A DNA stretch of 64,000 bases from Apoderus coryli (taxonomy: Eukaryota; Arthropoda; Insecta; Coleoptera; Attelabidae), in contig OU452204.1 of assembly GCA_911728435.2 (NCBI GenBank), positions 7,502,001 to 7,566,000 on the forward strand, in the 5' to 3' direction. Below are positions 35,071 to 46,509 of this stretch, piece after piece (the stretch's first letter is position 1; each line of letters begins with the position of its first letter). A program made the position numbers and the translations under genes. The notes beneath the pieces are model-generated. The model did no database searches. It saw nothing but the letters and a program-made list of their open reading frames with translations, and was not told where the DNA came from.

Positions 35071-38000
35071 TCAGTTTAATTCTGCGCTTAATGCTGCAAA
35101 CTTATTAGAGGCAACAGCTACAATAGGATTTTCGTCGCTACTATCTGACTCTTCACTATCTGAATTCATTTCATCGCGTCCAGCATTAGTATTTTCTTCA
35201 TATTGATCTTTATCTAAATCCTCTTCAGAATCTGAACTAGATGCTACTGCTACAATTTTGTTAGTGTAATTAACAGAATCATCATCTGATGATAATGCCT
35301 GAATCCATTTTACTTTTCCGACATCTGGATGATTCTTCCAAAACTCTACAATCAAGTCAATTCGTTGAATTTTAAAATATTGTGGATACTAACATAATAA
35401 ACAAGTGATATAATAACAATTATAATATAGGCTTAGCAAGATTTAACTTTACCTTCAGATACTTCCTGTTGTATTCATATAAGGGCGTATAAACGTTATG
35501 AGAAATTGAGACGCGGTAATGTGAACGCAGTCTAGTTTCAGTAAAACCAAAGATTATACACAATAGATAATCAGACCTTAAGAGAGCTTTGAAACTTGCA
35601 TGCTTTAGAAATATGGCTGAGGTATCAGTTTTACGGGCACTGCTTTGAGTGTTACGGCAAGGGGTAAAATTTCTGCAATAACATGTCATAAAAAGTTGTT
35701 TGACAGTACTATATTGAGCATTTTAACGAGCGGTCTTCCAGTTTGGGCCCCAGGTTATTTAGATGTAATAAAAACAAATACAGTCAACATTTTTTAAGTC
35801 TCTTCTACATCTTCCCAGAAATACAGCCTCCGCACTTAGAAGCACCGAAACTGGTTCTATTCATTTGGGATATTTCAAATTTAAATTAACTTTGAACTTC
35901 CTTATTAAGCTTCTATTAACGGAGGACTTCAGATTACCCAAAGTATGCTTTAAAAGACAAATCGCTCCTTTTGGTGCAGGTACGCAAAAGAAATATAATT
36001 GGGCTTACCAGATATTTAATTGGTTTCAGGAAGTAGGTGTCGATCACTTATGGTTAACAGACCCGCTAGCATTAAGAAACAATAAAAATAGAATATTATC
36101 TATAGTAAAGGAACACTATTTCTCTCGAGATTCTGAATTCGTCATCAAGGCAAAGTATACTCTTTTTTACAGTACCTTTCGAGTAGCCCCAGATGGTTCT
36201 AGTTATTTGAATTTAATAATGCCTTTTAGGATGATTCGTCTACTTGCACAACTCAGAACAAGCTCTAATTTGTACTAAAATTTTCATGTGGAGTTTCCTA
36301 CACTATCGACCAGGACCATTATTGCACGGTTTGTAACATGAACCAAAAAGAAATGTTTTACCATTTATTTTTTCTCTGTCTGCTGTACAGGCACCTATTA
36401 CCACCGAGCTGGACTAATCCTAGTAACTTTGTCACTGATCTAAACAATGAACAATCACCTGCTATAGTTAAGAAATTTGTACATTTATTATGAATATTTT
36501 AAAGAAGTAGTCCATAAAGTGGAGTAGAATAATATATTCATGCCTGTTCTGTTGCACATAGTAAATTATTCTATTGAAACTCACAACTATCCTGCTTGTT
36601 GGAAATTAGCCAACGTAATACCCGTTCCTAAGAGCCATTCGCCAGCGTCGTTGAGCGACCTGCGGCCTGTTAGTGTGTTGCCTGCGGTTTCTAAGGTTTT
36701 GGAACGTATTCTGGATGAACAGATCAAGGACTACCTCTTTCAGCACAGGCTTTTGCCTGATACTCAGTCGGGGTTCCGACGGGGGCACAGTTGCTCAACT
36801 GCATTGTTGAAGGTGTTGGATGATGTGCTTCATGAAGCAGATGATGGAAAATTGACAGCTCTGATCATGTTGGATTATTCCAAAGCATTTGACCGACTAG
36901 ACCACGGGCTGTTGTTCGAAATACTACGGTATCTGGGTTTTGGGGAGTCGGCCGTGTCCCTATTGTCTGTGTATCTGAGTGACAGATCTCAGATTGTTCG
37001 TTTGGGGAATAGTGTGTCTGCTCGCCGGTCGCTGCGTAGTGGAGTCCCGCAGGGTTCTATACTGGGTCCTATCTTATTCAGTATATATACCTCGCAACTT
37101 ACCAGGGTGCTTGAACATTGTTCAGCACATCTTTATGCGGATGACACGCAAATATACTTTTAGTTTGATCCACGGACTGTTTATCAGAGTATAGAATGTA
37201 TCAACTCTGATCTGGAAAAACTTGTGCGTCACTCGGAGCAGCATTCTCTGCACCTGAATCCCAGCAAGTCGCAGCTATTGCTTTTGGGACCATGTAAGGC
37301 TCGAAATAGGTATAAGGATATATTTAGACTTAACATTAACGGTTTTAATTTGCAATGTACTAAGGTGGCTAAAAATTTGGGCTTACATATAGACAGTGAA
37401 TTGCGATTTAGGGAACATGTCAGTGCATGTGTCAAAAGAGCCTTTATCAATTTAAAACTAATATATGGTCATAGGAAACTGTTAGATTCGTCTTTGAGGA
37501 GGTTGCTGTGTGATACCTTAGTTCTTTCTCATTTTAATTATGGTGATGTGGTGTATGGACCTTGCCTTGTTAGTACGGAGGTGCGTAGGATACAACTGAT
37601 GCAAAACTCTTGTGTTCGTCTAATATCTGGCATTAGAAGAAGGGAACGTGGAATAACGGCAAAGAGAATAGAGTTAAAGTGGTTGAATATGGAGCAGCGG
37701 CGGAGAATGCACTCTCTAGTGATGTTTAATAAAATTATTTTGAGTAGGACGCCGGAGTATCTGTATAGCAAGATTGAGTTTCGTGCGCTGGCACATCATG
37801 TTAATACCCGAAATGAGAATGTGATAGCGCCACCCTCACATAATACGGCATTATTCGAAAGGTCGTTTTCTTACGTGATATCCAAACTATACAACGGATT
37901 GCCCAATGATGTCAAGACTATGTGTGGTAGAACGTTTAAGAGCCATTTACTGACTTTGATTCTTGGCAATGATTGATCTTATGAATGGGTTGTACAATTT

Positions 38001-41000
38001 TATTTGATATATTTTGTAAATATGTAAGGTGCTTTATTATATGTGGTGTTTTATTTTGTAAATAATAGGGACAATGGTTATTGATATGTATAATATTTTC
38101 CGTTTAGCTTGACTTCTTTTTTTTCCATTTTTTTTTTGTTTCTTTTTGTAAATTAATGTAGGTATTTTGTTCCATAAATGTACGGTTAAGATAAGAGGCT
38201 ATGCAATGCCTCAACTTCGCCTTTTGTGATGTAATTTGTTGTAAAAATTATAATCACAATAAAGTCATTTATTATTATTATTATTATTATTAAAACTTCC
38301 ACGTAATAAATAGAGAGTAGATCACATGTATGCGGGAGTGGTATTGATTCTGGAGGATAGATATCATCAAAACATAGTTGATATTATATCCAATAATATT
38401 CTAGAGTCCAAGGTTGAAATTACATCTATCCAATATATTCAGATGTGGTTTTTTAAAAAATTTTCAAGGCGCTATTGCTGAAAGATAGTTGAATCCGCAA
38501 CATTAAAACTTTTGCCTGTTAATTTATGATTTAGAAAAAAAAAAAGTCGTAATAAGGCTCAAAGAATGAGTAACACAAGGTTTTAACAAAAATATTTACA
38601 AATTAACAAGAATATGTGATTTATTTATTCTCACGTAATGATGAGTTTGAATTTTAATACTTGTCCTAATACATCAAAATATGAAATCCATCCTTTTTTC
38701 CAGAATTAATGCATTTCTCCTAATTAATGAACTAAATAATTGTAACAATAATGGTGAAATACCTGTTTGTAATTTTGATAACCACTAATGATGGGGCCTG
38801 GTGCTCCGAAACATGTTTGGTAAATGTAAAGATTTTTAGACAAATCTATTAAATTTATTACGTGGAGGTTGACTTTTATTTCAAGAATATATTATGGATG
38901 TGTTACGCGCATCAGTAATGCTGGTTTATATTTTTGTTCATCAGTTTTTATTGTACAAGATATTAAATTGTGAAATACCGAGTTGCTCTGCAAAAAATAT
39001 TTGGTTTTCCTTTTTATTTTTAATTGTATACGGTGTACCGAAATTGATAAATTAAGTTTAAATTTAGATATTTAAGAACTCAATTGTTCTAAAAACAATG
39101 CGTGTTTTTATATACAATAAAGAATTGAAGAGAGCTTTGAAACTCAAAATTACGCGTGGTGCAGAGCCATCTCTGTTAAAACTTCGGAACCGCAATGTAT
39201 ATTGAAACAGAATCCACTTCCGCTACCGTAATACATTGTGAGTCGTGAGCTGTATATATACAAGATATACTTAAAAAATAACATTTTTATCATTTAAATA
39301 TTCATATAAAATTCAATATGTGATTTTATTTCATCTATATTAGGTTGATTTTTTTAGTGTCTTTTATACAATGAGTACCAGAAGTCACGCATAAATTCGA
39401 AAAATCTTGAAGGTAATATGTTTGAAGAAATCGTATGGGCACGTCAATATTTTTTGTTAAGTTGACGACTTTTGACACAACAGACCAACAAACAGGGTGG
39501 TCTATATAGTAGAACTATTTCATCAATTATTCAAAATTCAAAATGATAATAATACAATTGTAACTAAGAAACTGTTATTTCATTTTTAATATAATAGTTA
39601 GAATCCATTATTGAAGTGCCGTTGCAGATATCTATTTGGTTAAATAAGAGTCACTCACCACACAAAATTTATTTTATTCGACTTCAGTCAGAAATCGCCA
39701 ACATTATATCTTTGGTCTTTGGGAGAAACATGATAACTCCAAAAATAGGGTTTTTTAGTTAAATCTGTGTTTTCTTTATATTTAGTTCAAGCTCGATCCT
39801 CCTGTATGCGCTGTTAAATACATTTAGTATATATTGAAGATCCTCTTATGTATCAGCTAGAACAACGTTGTCATCCGCGTATTGAAGCTCAATGACTGAT
39901 GTGAATACGATCTTCGTCCCAGCTTGCAGTCTACGAAGGTTGAAGAGTCCGCCGCCATCAAATCTGTAGACGATCTCTATTCCCCCCGGTAGTTCATCCT
40001 TAACAAGTTGAATGACCGTTCCCACAAACATCGTAAACAAAATCGGTGCAATGACACAACCCTGTTTTACGCCAGTTGTTATTGGAAAGGGTTCTCCCGG
40101 TCCGCTGCTGTTGAAAACTGCTGCTTTCATATTATCCTGAAGGAGTCGAAGTATCCGGATGAATCTCTGGGAGCATCCGTTGAGCTTCAATATCCTCCAG
40201 AGAGTCTCACGGTTAACAGAGTCGAACGCGTTGACAAGGTCTATAAAACCCATATATAGAGGACGATTTTGCTCCTTTGAGTTTTCCTGTATTTGCCTGG
40301 AACTAAATATCAGTTCGGCTGTGCTCCCGTTGGGTCTAAAACCACATTGTGTTTCCGGCAAGCACCCTTCGGAAAATGGGAGAAGACGATTGGACAAAAT
40401 TCTTGCAAGAATCTTTCCGGCGATGGAGCGGAGTGAGATACCACGATAGTTTCCACTTACGCACCTATCCCCTTTCTCAAATATATTGACAATTGAGGCA
40501 TCTCGCATTGCAGCAGGCACGGTTTCGGTGTTTCATATTTTGATTATTAGAACATGAGAATGTTCCAATATTACAGGCCCTCCTTCTTTAAAAAGCTCAG
40601 GAGATATGCCATCAGAGCCAGCTGCAATAATTGATCATACCCTGAGCGCAACAGCCCAAATGCTGCAAAACATACCGCCTTAGAAGATTAACTTAAATGG
40701 CAGAAACTGGAACACTGTTTTTAACTATGCGAACAGTCACGAGAGGCGCTGCAAACGAAAAGTGAAGAAAACTGTCTGTTCTACTACGCTTAGTTTGACT
40801 TCCTATCGCTAGGTGTCGCCAAAAAAAATTTTTATTTTAAAATCACAAAAGATCCCCCTATTTTATGTTTAAAAAATGTTGGTATTAGCCACAAAACATA
40901 TGTTATAGTCGTATTTCCCACAAAAGGGTGTGGCATAATTTCAAGTCTTAATATGCTTTTTTGCGTTAAGAGTTTGAAAAAAGAGTGCGAGTCTTGTTTA

Positions 41001-44000
41001 AAAGTTTGTTTAAGTGTAAATTGTGCATAAAAATTGCGTTCAGTGTGTGCTATTTTAATTATTATGGCTCTTTTTGCTGGAGAAGTTCGACCGGCAAAAA
41101 AAAATGTTGTGTTCCCAACTGTGAGACTAAGAATGGTAGTTTTTTCCGATTTCCGAACCCTAATAAAGAACCAGAAATGCTAATAAAGTGGTTGGCAAAT
41201 ATACACAACCCCCGTTTATTTAACATTCCCTTTATAAACTACTTAAAAGTTATCTAGTGTGTGCGAAACATTTTGTGCCGGATGATTTACAGTTTGGGTG
41301 TCGAAGAGACCTTAAATGGAATGCAACACCAATATTACATCTTAATACAGGTAAGAAAACCACGCACCTCTATTAAATGTGGTACATGTTTTTATGAAAT
41401 AATGGAATTTATAGAGGAGGCACCTGGTACAAAACGAAGAAAATTGGAACCCTCTAGTTGTGACATAGACATAAGTACTGGACCTACCACGTCAAAGGAA
41501 TCCGTCGGTGACCCTAGTATAAGTTACCCCATGGTCATCGATGACATGCCTAGCATGTGAATATTCCAAGAACGTAACTAGTCCAAGCTGCCTGTTATAT
41601 GATTTATGTTATTAAATTATAAACTTTATTGTGTACCTACTACCTACTTTTTGACTAAATTAAAATGTAAAATAATATTGCTAATTGTGCGTTTCTATTT
41701 TAATAATAAATGTTTTATAATAATAATTGTTTTTTTTCGATCCCATTAAGGTTTTGTGTCGTGTAACATATAATGGTGCAACTTTATTTGTAGTTTTTCA
41801 AAAGAATTTTGAACACTATCTCGTTTTAATAAGTTTTTGAAAAACTACAATTAATAGTTGCATCATAATATGTAACTATTTAAATTTATTAGAAATATTC
41901 GTCACTACTATTATTTTAAATTTCCCGCCAAAACTAATTTATGAGTATGCGACACATCAATAGATGGCGCTTCGTTTAGTTCCGATTGTTAACATTGCAG
42001 TTCGTGTTCTAAAAGGGTATGTTTTGTGCTCAAATGCAAGCCAAAGAAAATATACTAAATAATTATCTCGTTCGCATTCCCTTCTCTCCGCAACCACCTG
42101 TGTAATACGACCCGGTCTCTCTTCCACATTTGACGTAGAAGTGAGTTGTAGCGTTGATTGAAATATTTAATTTTCAATCAACGGTTGTAGCCACCTATAT
42201 TTCGCGCAGTTTTGTCAGTGAATATTTTTCAACACGTGTCTGACTATATATTGTGTATACAATCTTTGCTAAAACCATAGGATTTAAATTTCGCAAAATT
42301 CATCACTTGCGGATTTGGGAAAAGATAAATGATAACTTGATAGTATTTTCACAAATATAATAATTTACCTTGCCTTCCAGTGTAATTTGGCGGTCGTAAG
42401 CAAAGGCAAATTTTTCCATCCAATGCCATTCGCAGCAAGCTATTTGCAGCTCTATATGAATCCAATCTGGCGGCTTTAGCTGTTACATAACCGCGTTTTT
42501 TCGCCCATCCATCACAAACATCCATTGCTGACCATGTGTCATCATCGTCGGGATGCTGGATTCGTAATAGTTTTACAAGATCTAATCGTTCAGCTAAATG
42601 GTAATAATATATATATATAATAGAAAATTAATTAGTTATAGATATAACAACCAACCATTTAAATTATTTGGTAAAATATTAAAAATGCAGCGCTACTGCG
42701 TTTCCCCACCAAAACACTAAATACCAAAATAAACGTCACAAAACAAAGGTCCTACCACACACAGTCAATAAATCAATTAGGTCAAGAGCGAGGCAACTCA
42801 TAAAAAATAAAGTTCTTTAGCAGAATTGTATGAATAGAATTTCAAATACTTATAATTATTTAGCTTCTTTAAAAACCATTTCATATTTTTAGTTCAACCT
42901 AAAATAAAAGATAAAAATTGAACTGGCACATTTTATCGTGAACGAAAACACGGCTTTACTGTCCCATCATATTATGTAAGCTCCATTATTTTCACTGCTT
43001 GCTCTGCCATTTGCAGAAGATTTGTTAATAAAAAAAATAGAAGCAAAATCTATCTAGAGTTATATCGTAATGGAACAGTCTCTTACAAAGAAACAATAAA
43101 GGTTTTTTATCTCGGTTTTAAACATAATTTCATATGAGTTTATATGTCTATCCATTATCCATAGCTGTTAGACTGTTGAATTACTTTCCTACATACAGGG
43201 TGTTCCAGACCTTGTCAAATTTTAACAAACCTACTAGACCGAAATAATAATAGTTGATTTTTTTAATTAATGTACATATTATAATTACACAATAATTTAC
43301 CGGGAGTTCAAATTTTTTAGTTATGTTATTCACATACCTAGCAAACAACAAACTAGAATATCATCTTTCACATGGAACAAACACTGTATTTTAATATTTT
43401 CTTAAATTTAATAGAAGTAAATATTATACTACGGAAATAATAAGCATGAAGTATAAAGCACGCCATTCCTACACGCCAAAGGCTACAATCAGAGCGTACC
43501 GGCATCGAATATTAACTATAGATAAGAAGGTCGACTTGACGCTGAAAACGGCATCGACTCGTCGCATTCCCAGCTCTTTTCTGGCTCGGCTACTATATAT
43601 ACTATATCTATACAGGGTGAACTATCACTCAGTACGAAAATTTTAACCACATGCTCAGGAAAGCATGAAAAACCATAAAAAAATTGTTTCGGAATTTTTA
43701 TTCGATGTTTACAAAATGGGGCAAATCCACGTTTTTCCCTGGTAAATGGGCGCCTACGACAATTATTTTTCACGATGGCTTCCAACCTACGCGGCGTTGC
43801 CAATTGTAGAGAGGTGAAAATGAACATTTTTGTAAATAATAATGATTATAATACCTTAAAAATAAATCCATCTTTACTACTGCAGAATTGTACACTACTT
43901 CTACGTTTTCGCAAACAACAAACTCCTAAAACGATATAGCATACTTATTGAATACACTAAAAACACAACAGATTCCGAAAGCACACTACATACCGGCAGA

Positions 44001-46509
44001 GTTTGTTAATATTCGCTGATGCCGGTTTATTTTAAATTTAACGAAATATTAAACTATGAGATCCAGCTGTAGCGGCGCTGCCGTTGTCTTATAATACTTG
44101 ATCAATAACAATCAATCTGGAATACTCCAACTTGTAGATAATTTCTTCGTTTTTGAAAACTTCTAAAACGATATTTTCGCATTTTGAACACACAAACACT
44201 AATTAAACATTGCCGGAAGCACACTAAAACCCAGGTAAGTAAAACTACTACTTACTTATCTGGGACTAAAATGTAAAATGCCCGTTTAATTTTAATTTAC
44301 TTAAATGGTTCAATCCAATCAGGACGAAAATGTAAACACAAACATAATTAAATATCCAAGGTTAATAACCTCCCGGGACGCCTGGATAATCTATGGTGCA
44401 GACAAATTAGACGTTAATCATCTGTTAACCAGCAGCCTACTACACTATACTATAAGCGCGGCGAAATGCTTTGTACCCATGTACATCAGATGTACCGACA
44501 CGATGAGAACTAACGGTATCTTATTTTTACTGTGGTACCGGGGTGTGTGCGAGTGGAAAGCCAGAAGGATGTAAAAAAAAGTCATCATCATACATCATCA
44601 TACAACGTAAATGTTTCGATGTTACATTCATTCCGTTAGTATTTTTAATCCTTTCTTTAGTCTTTACTAACATACGTCTAACTGTAGTAGGTAAAAAAAG
44701 TCTGCCATGTCAAAACAACCAATTAGTGTCAAAGTTCAATAAATTCGTTACATTTTTGATGTTAACCTTAGGTTATTTTTATTAAAGAAATTAAGGGAAT
44801 GAATCTTATTGATTTTAGAGAATTAAATTCAATTTGAAACCAAATTTGTCTTTAAAAAACTATTATTAATAATAATTCGTTCATGAGACTCACCTAGAAA
44901 CTTAACAGTAGTAAATGGATCCCTTAACTGTGCAATAGGGAAACTACCCATCAGCACTTGCAACGGTTTCGGTACTTTTGACGGAAACACCAAACCAGGA
45001 CAATCACACAGTTTCACATTATTTGTAAGAAAAATTGTCTGGAAATGTTTTGTATGTCCTGGAGTTTTTGACACACTAACAACTTTTCGGCCCATTACTG
45101 CATTCATCAGCGAACTCTTACCCACGTTCGGTTGACCGATACACCCAATGGTTAGAATGTTGTTTTGGAATTTCTCGTATTGATAGTAACCGGTCTCATT
45201 CTTGACGTGAATTGTTTCACCAATTTCAACTTTATCCGAATCTTCACGTATATTATGACAATCGAGTTCGGATTCTTCCTGAATTTTCTGCTGCCAAGAA
45301 GATAAATCTACGTGACTTCCAACCAGTGATTTGCAGACATCTAGAAGTTGTTGAGTACCCTCAGCCGCCATGCGGAATCTGCCTTTTCTTCGGCGAACTT
45401 GAAGTCCTAAGAAACAATTCAAACAATTAGCTGTTAAAATTAGAATAAGTAATAATTTTAAACATACCGCCTTTGTCCGATTGTTTCCCCATCAAATTAT
45501 ACCCAGGTAAACTTGTGAACATGACAATATGAAGATTAGGAAAAATTTCACTAAAATATGATTTCCAAGCTAATACCAGAGGTGCAGGAGCTAAATCTAG
45601 TTTATTTAATACCAATATAAATTCCTTTTTTAACGTGTTTGTAACATAATCGTATAGAGACGGTGGAAACATTATAGCCTAAAACAGAAGCTTTAAACAT
45701 CAGCATATACGAACGACTTATACTAAGAAATTAGCGAATTACAGATGGGCTTTTTGCATGTAAATACCTGCAATCTCATTCAGAATTAAAACTAGTTTCT
45801 AACTAAATACACAAGTACCTACGTAATATCTATATTAAGTTAGCAACTTACGGGAAATCGAATATCAACAATAAATAGAATAACATCTGACATCTCTAAC
45901 ACTCTCCACAATTGCCTCCAAGTTTCTAAGTTCAACTCAAAATAACTCAACTCCTTCACATCGTACTTCGACTGAATCGAACTCAAATATTCCGAAAAAT
46001 ACCGATTTTCTTGTGCATCGAGCTGCGCTTTAGTGATATCAAAAGCCCATGTTGGCCTTTTTGGGAAATCTAAATCTTTTGGAAAAAAATCGTCAACATT
46101 AATTTCTAGATCTTCTTCAGATTTGTGTTCTAGCGAATGTCTAGCAATTTCCTTGTTTTGCTTTATCTCTTGATCTGATTCTTTAAAGAACTGTAAAGCA
46201 TATCTAAAATATCAACCATATCAATATTTAATTGTAACAAATTCAAATATAGCTTACCTGTTGGGTTTAGCCGAACCACCTTTAGTAGGTTGAAAATTAA
46301 TTTTTTGTACCGAAACATCTTCATCGCTGTGCTCCGATTTTTGAAGAAAAGTTGGTTTGCTCCCTGCTAAATATAAACAGTAAATAGTTGGTTAATTATT
46401 TAAAAATGAAAACTGAACCTTGCTGAACCTGTTTGTTCTGTTTTTTAGATTTTAGTTGCTCTTTTTTCGCTTTTCCACTAAATGGGACCTTTCTTCTACC
46501 TTGCGGCAT
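35071..46509 (-). CDS. Gnl1: GNL1-type circularly permuted nucleolar GTPase
   Basis: Seven coding exons (minus): 46509-46419, 46366-46258, 46203-45852, 45678-45468, 45406-44894, 42593-42369 and 35345-35071. All junctions are GT-AG and in phase. They give 591 aa against about 600 for vertebrate GNL1. The N-terminus is basic (MPQGRRKVPFSGKAKKEQ), as in GNL1. The GTPase motifs are in permuted order: G4 NKLD at 209-212, then G1 GQPNVGKSS at 345-353 and G3 DCPG at 389-392, the hallmark of the YlqF/YawG family used in ribosome biogenesis. Exon 6 carries a conserved helical block (TAKAARLDSYRAANSLLRMA). Exon 7 encodes an acidic Ser/Asp/Glu tail ending NKFAALSAELN. Intron 6 is 7,023 bp and full of mobile elements. 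The gene is head-to-head with RPAP2 (1,257 bp between start codons). Role in ribosome assembly is inferred from the family. Confidence 0.93.
35640..36495 (+). pseudogene. Non-LTR retrotransposon C-terminal end
   Basis: Plus-strand translation shows the conserved thumb-to-tail region of an insect non-LTR polymerase. Around 35730 it reads SGLPVWAPGYLDVI ('YGLPVWG-x-x-YLDVIE'), then KSLLHLPRNTAS and TGSIHLGYFKFKLTLNFLIKL. An open stretch of 137 codons (35865-36278) follows, ending PFRMIRLLAQLRTSS. After a frameshift a zinc-knuckle-like YCTVCNMNQKEMFYHLFFLC lies near 36325-36385. It is inactive through frameshift and 5' truncation. It sits in GNL1 intron 6, antisense to GNL1, directly upstream of a second element. 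Confidence 0.75.
36500..38292 (+). mobile_element. 5'-truncated jockey-like retrotransposon with (TTA)n tail
   Basis: A second non-LTR element lies immediately after the previous fragment. It contains the RT open frame, about 280 bp of 3' untranslated sequence with a CAATAAAG signal, and a terminal TTATTATTATT run (38267-38291). The 5' boundary near 36500-36540 is uncertain and no target duplication was identified. It is much less decayed than any other retroelement here. Confidence 0.75.
36540..37976 (+). pseudogene. Reverse transcriptase, open except one stop
   Basis: The frame runs 36540-37976 with a single interruption, TAG at 37161-37163. Before it are NVIPVPKSHSP, LRPVSVLPAVSKVLE, TQSGFRRGHSCSTALL, the catalytic ALIMLDYSKAFDRLDH, RSGVPQGSILGPILFSIYTS and the AHLYADDTQIYF box with the catalytic aspartates. 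After it come LNPSKSQLLLLG, VAKNLGLHIDSELRF and the C-terminal segment ending FKSHLLTLILGND. This covers the fingers, palm and thumb of a jockey/CR1-type polymerase. The endonuclease domain is absent through 5' truncation. The stop falls right after the YADD box, so the copy is dead but recent. It lies antisense within GNL1 intron 6. Confidence 0.85.
38750..38890 (+). repeat. Hammerhead repeat, copy 4 (module)
   Basis: The ribozyme-like part (38781-38821) is followed by the downstream box (TATTAAATTTATTACGTGG, then GTTGACTTTTATTT) at 38847-38882, as in copies 1, 2 and 5. It lies in GNL1 intron 6. Confidence 0.7.
38781..38821 (+). ncRNA. Hammerhead ribozyme, copy 4 (core mutated)
   Basis: Stem I pairs ACCA (38781-38784) with TGGT (38818-38821). 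Stem II pairs GGGGC with GCTCC around a CTGGT loop. GAAA and CATG are intact. The core reads CTAATGA instead of CTGATGA (38785-38791); the lost G is essential in known hammerheads, so this copy should be inactive. Confidence 0.65.
39368..39485 (+). repeat. Dispersed repeat family B, copy 2
   Basis: Similar over about 110 bp to 31322-31445. Identity unknown. Confidence 0.5.
39846..40740 (-). pseudogene. Non-LTR reverse transcriptase fragment, second type
   Basis: A 224-codon minus-strand frame (40520-39846) holds AMRDASIVNIFEKGDR, then NYRGISLRSIAGKILARIL. It continues PETQCGFRPNGSTAELIF, LYMGFIDLVNAFDSVNRE, TTGVKQGCVIAPILFTMF and LQYADDNVVLADT, where a stop cuts it off. The segment upstream (to about 40640) reads AAGSDGISPELFKEGG with one stop before the main frame. 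The 'IFEKGD', 'NYRGISL' and 'GVKQGCV-x-AP' blocks separate it from the jockey-type elements nearby and fit the RTE/BovB-like or related 'YRGISLL' group. It lacks the endonuclease and C-terminus and lies in sense orientation in GNL1 intron 6. Confidence 0.8.
41064..41560 (+). pseudogene. THAP-domain zinc-finger gene, frameshifted
   Basis: The plus strand encodes a THAP zinc finger: KKKCCVPNCETKNGSFFRF supplies the first two cysteines, then a helix with IKWLANIH. After a frameshift near 41250 the frame continues SYLVCAKHFVPDDLQFG, giving the second C-x2-H pair. A donor at 41351 (CAG|GTAAG) and acceptor at 41414 (ATAG|AGG) fit an exon starting EEAPGTKRRKLEP, a nuclear-localisation-like basic cluster, and ending at the stop at 41558. 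The likely start ATGGCTCTT (41064) is one base out of frame across a nine-A run at 41096-41104. Two frameshifts suggest a pseudogene or a decayed transposon-derived gene, though the A run could be an assembly error. THAP domains bind DNA. It lies antisense in GNL1 intron 6. Confidence 0.65.
41760..41880. repeat. Imperfect palindrome, arms about 45 bp
   Basis: Left arm about 41762-41803 and right arm about 41832-41880 are inverted: GTAACATATAATGGTGCAAC, then TTTGTAGTTTTTCAAAA, against TTTTGAAAAACTACAA, then GTTGCATCATAATATG. The loop is about 28 bp. This is a MITE-like foldback 200 bp downstream of the THAP remnant; they may or may not be one element. Confidence 0.65.
41885..42365. other. GNL1 intron 6, 5' end
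   Basis: Intronic for GNL1. Nothing further recognised. Confidence 0.4.
42600..44885. other. GNL1 intron 5
   Basis: Intron of about 2.3 kb between coding exons 5 and 6. ACAGGGTG repeat ends occur at about 43195 and 43613. The second starts a stretch (43613-43830) with open frames on the minus strand that looks like the interior of a Tc1/mariner-type MITE. The ORF at 44305-44574 has no recognisable domain. Confidence 0.5.

Noticed and set aside
40008..40449. Overlapping plus-strand frames at 40 kb
   Set aside because: Antisense of the minus-strand reverse transcriptase, which carries all the expected motifs.
44305..44785. Two overlapping plus-strand frames in GNL1 intron 5
   Set aside because: No conserved motif and no usable splice sites; treated as intronic noise.
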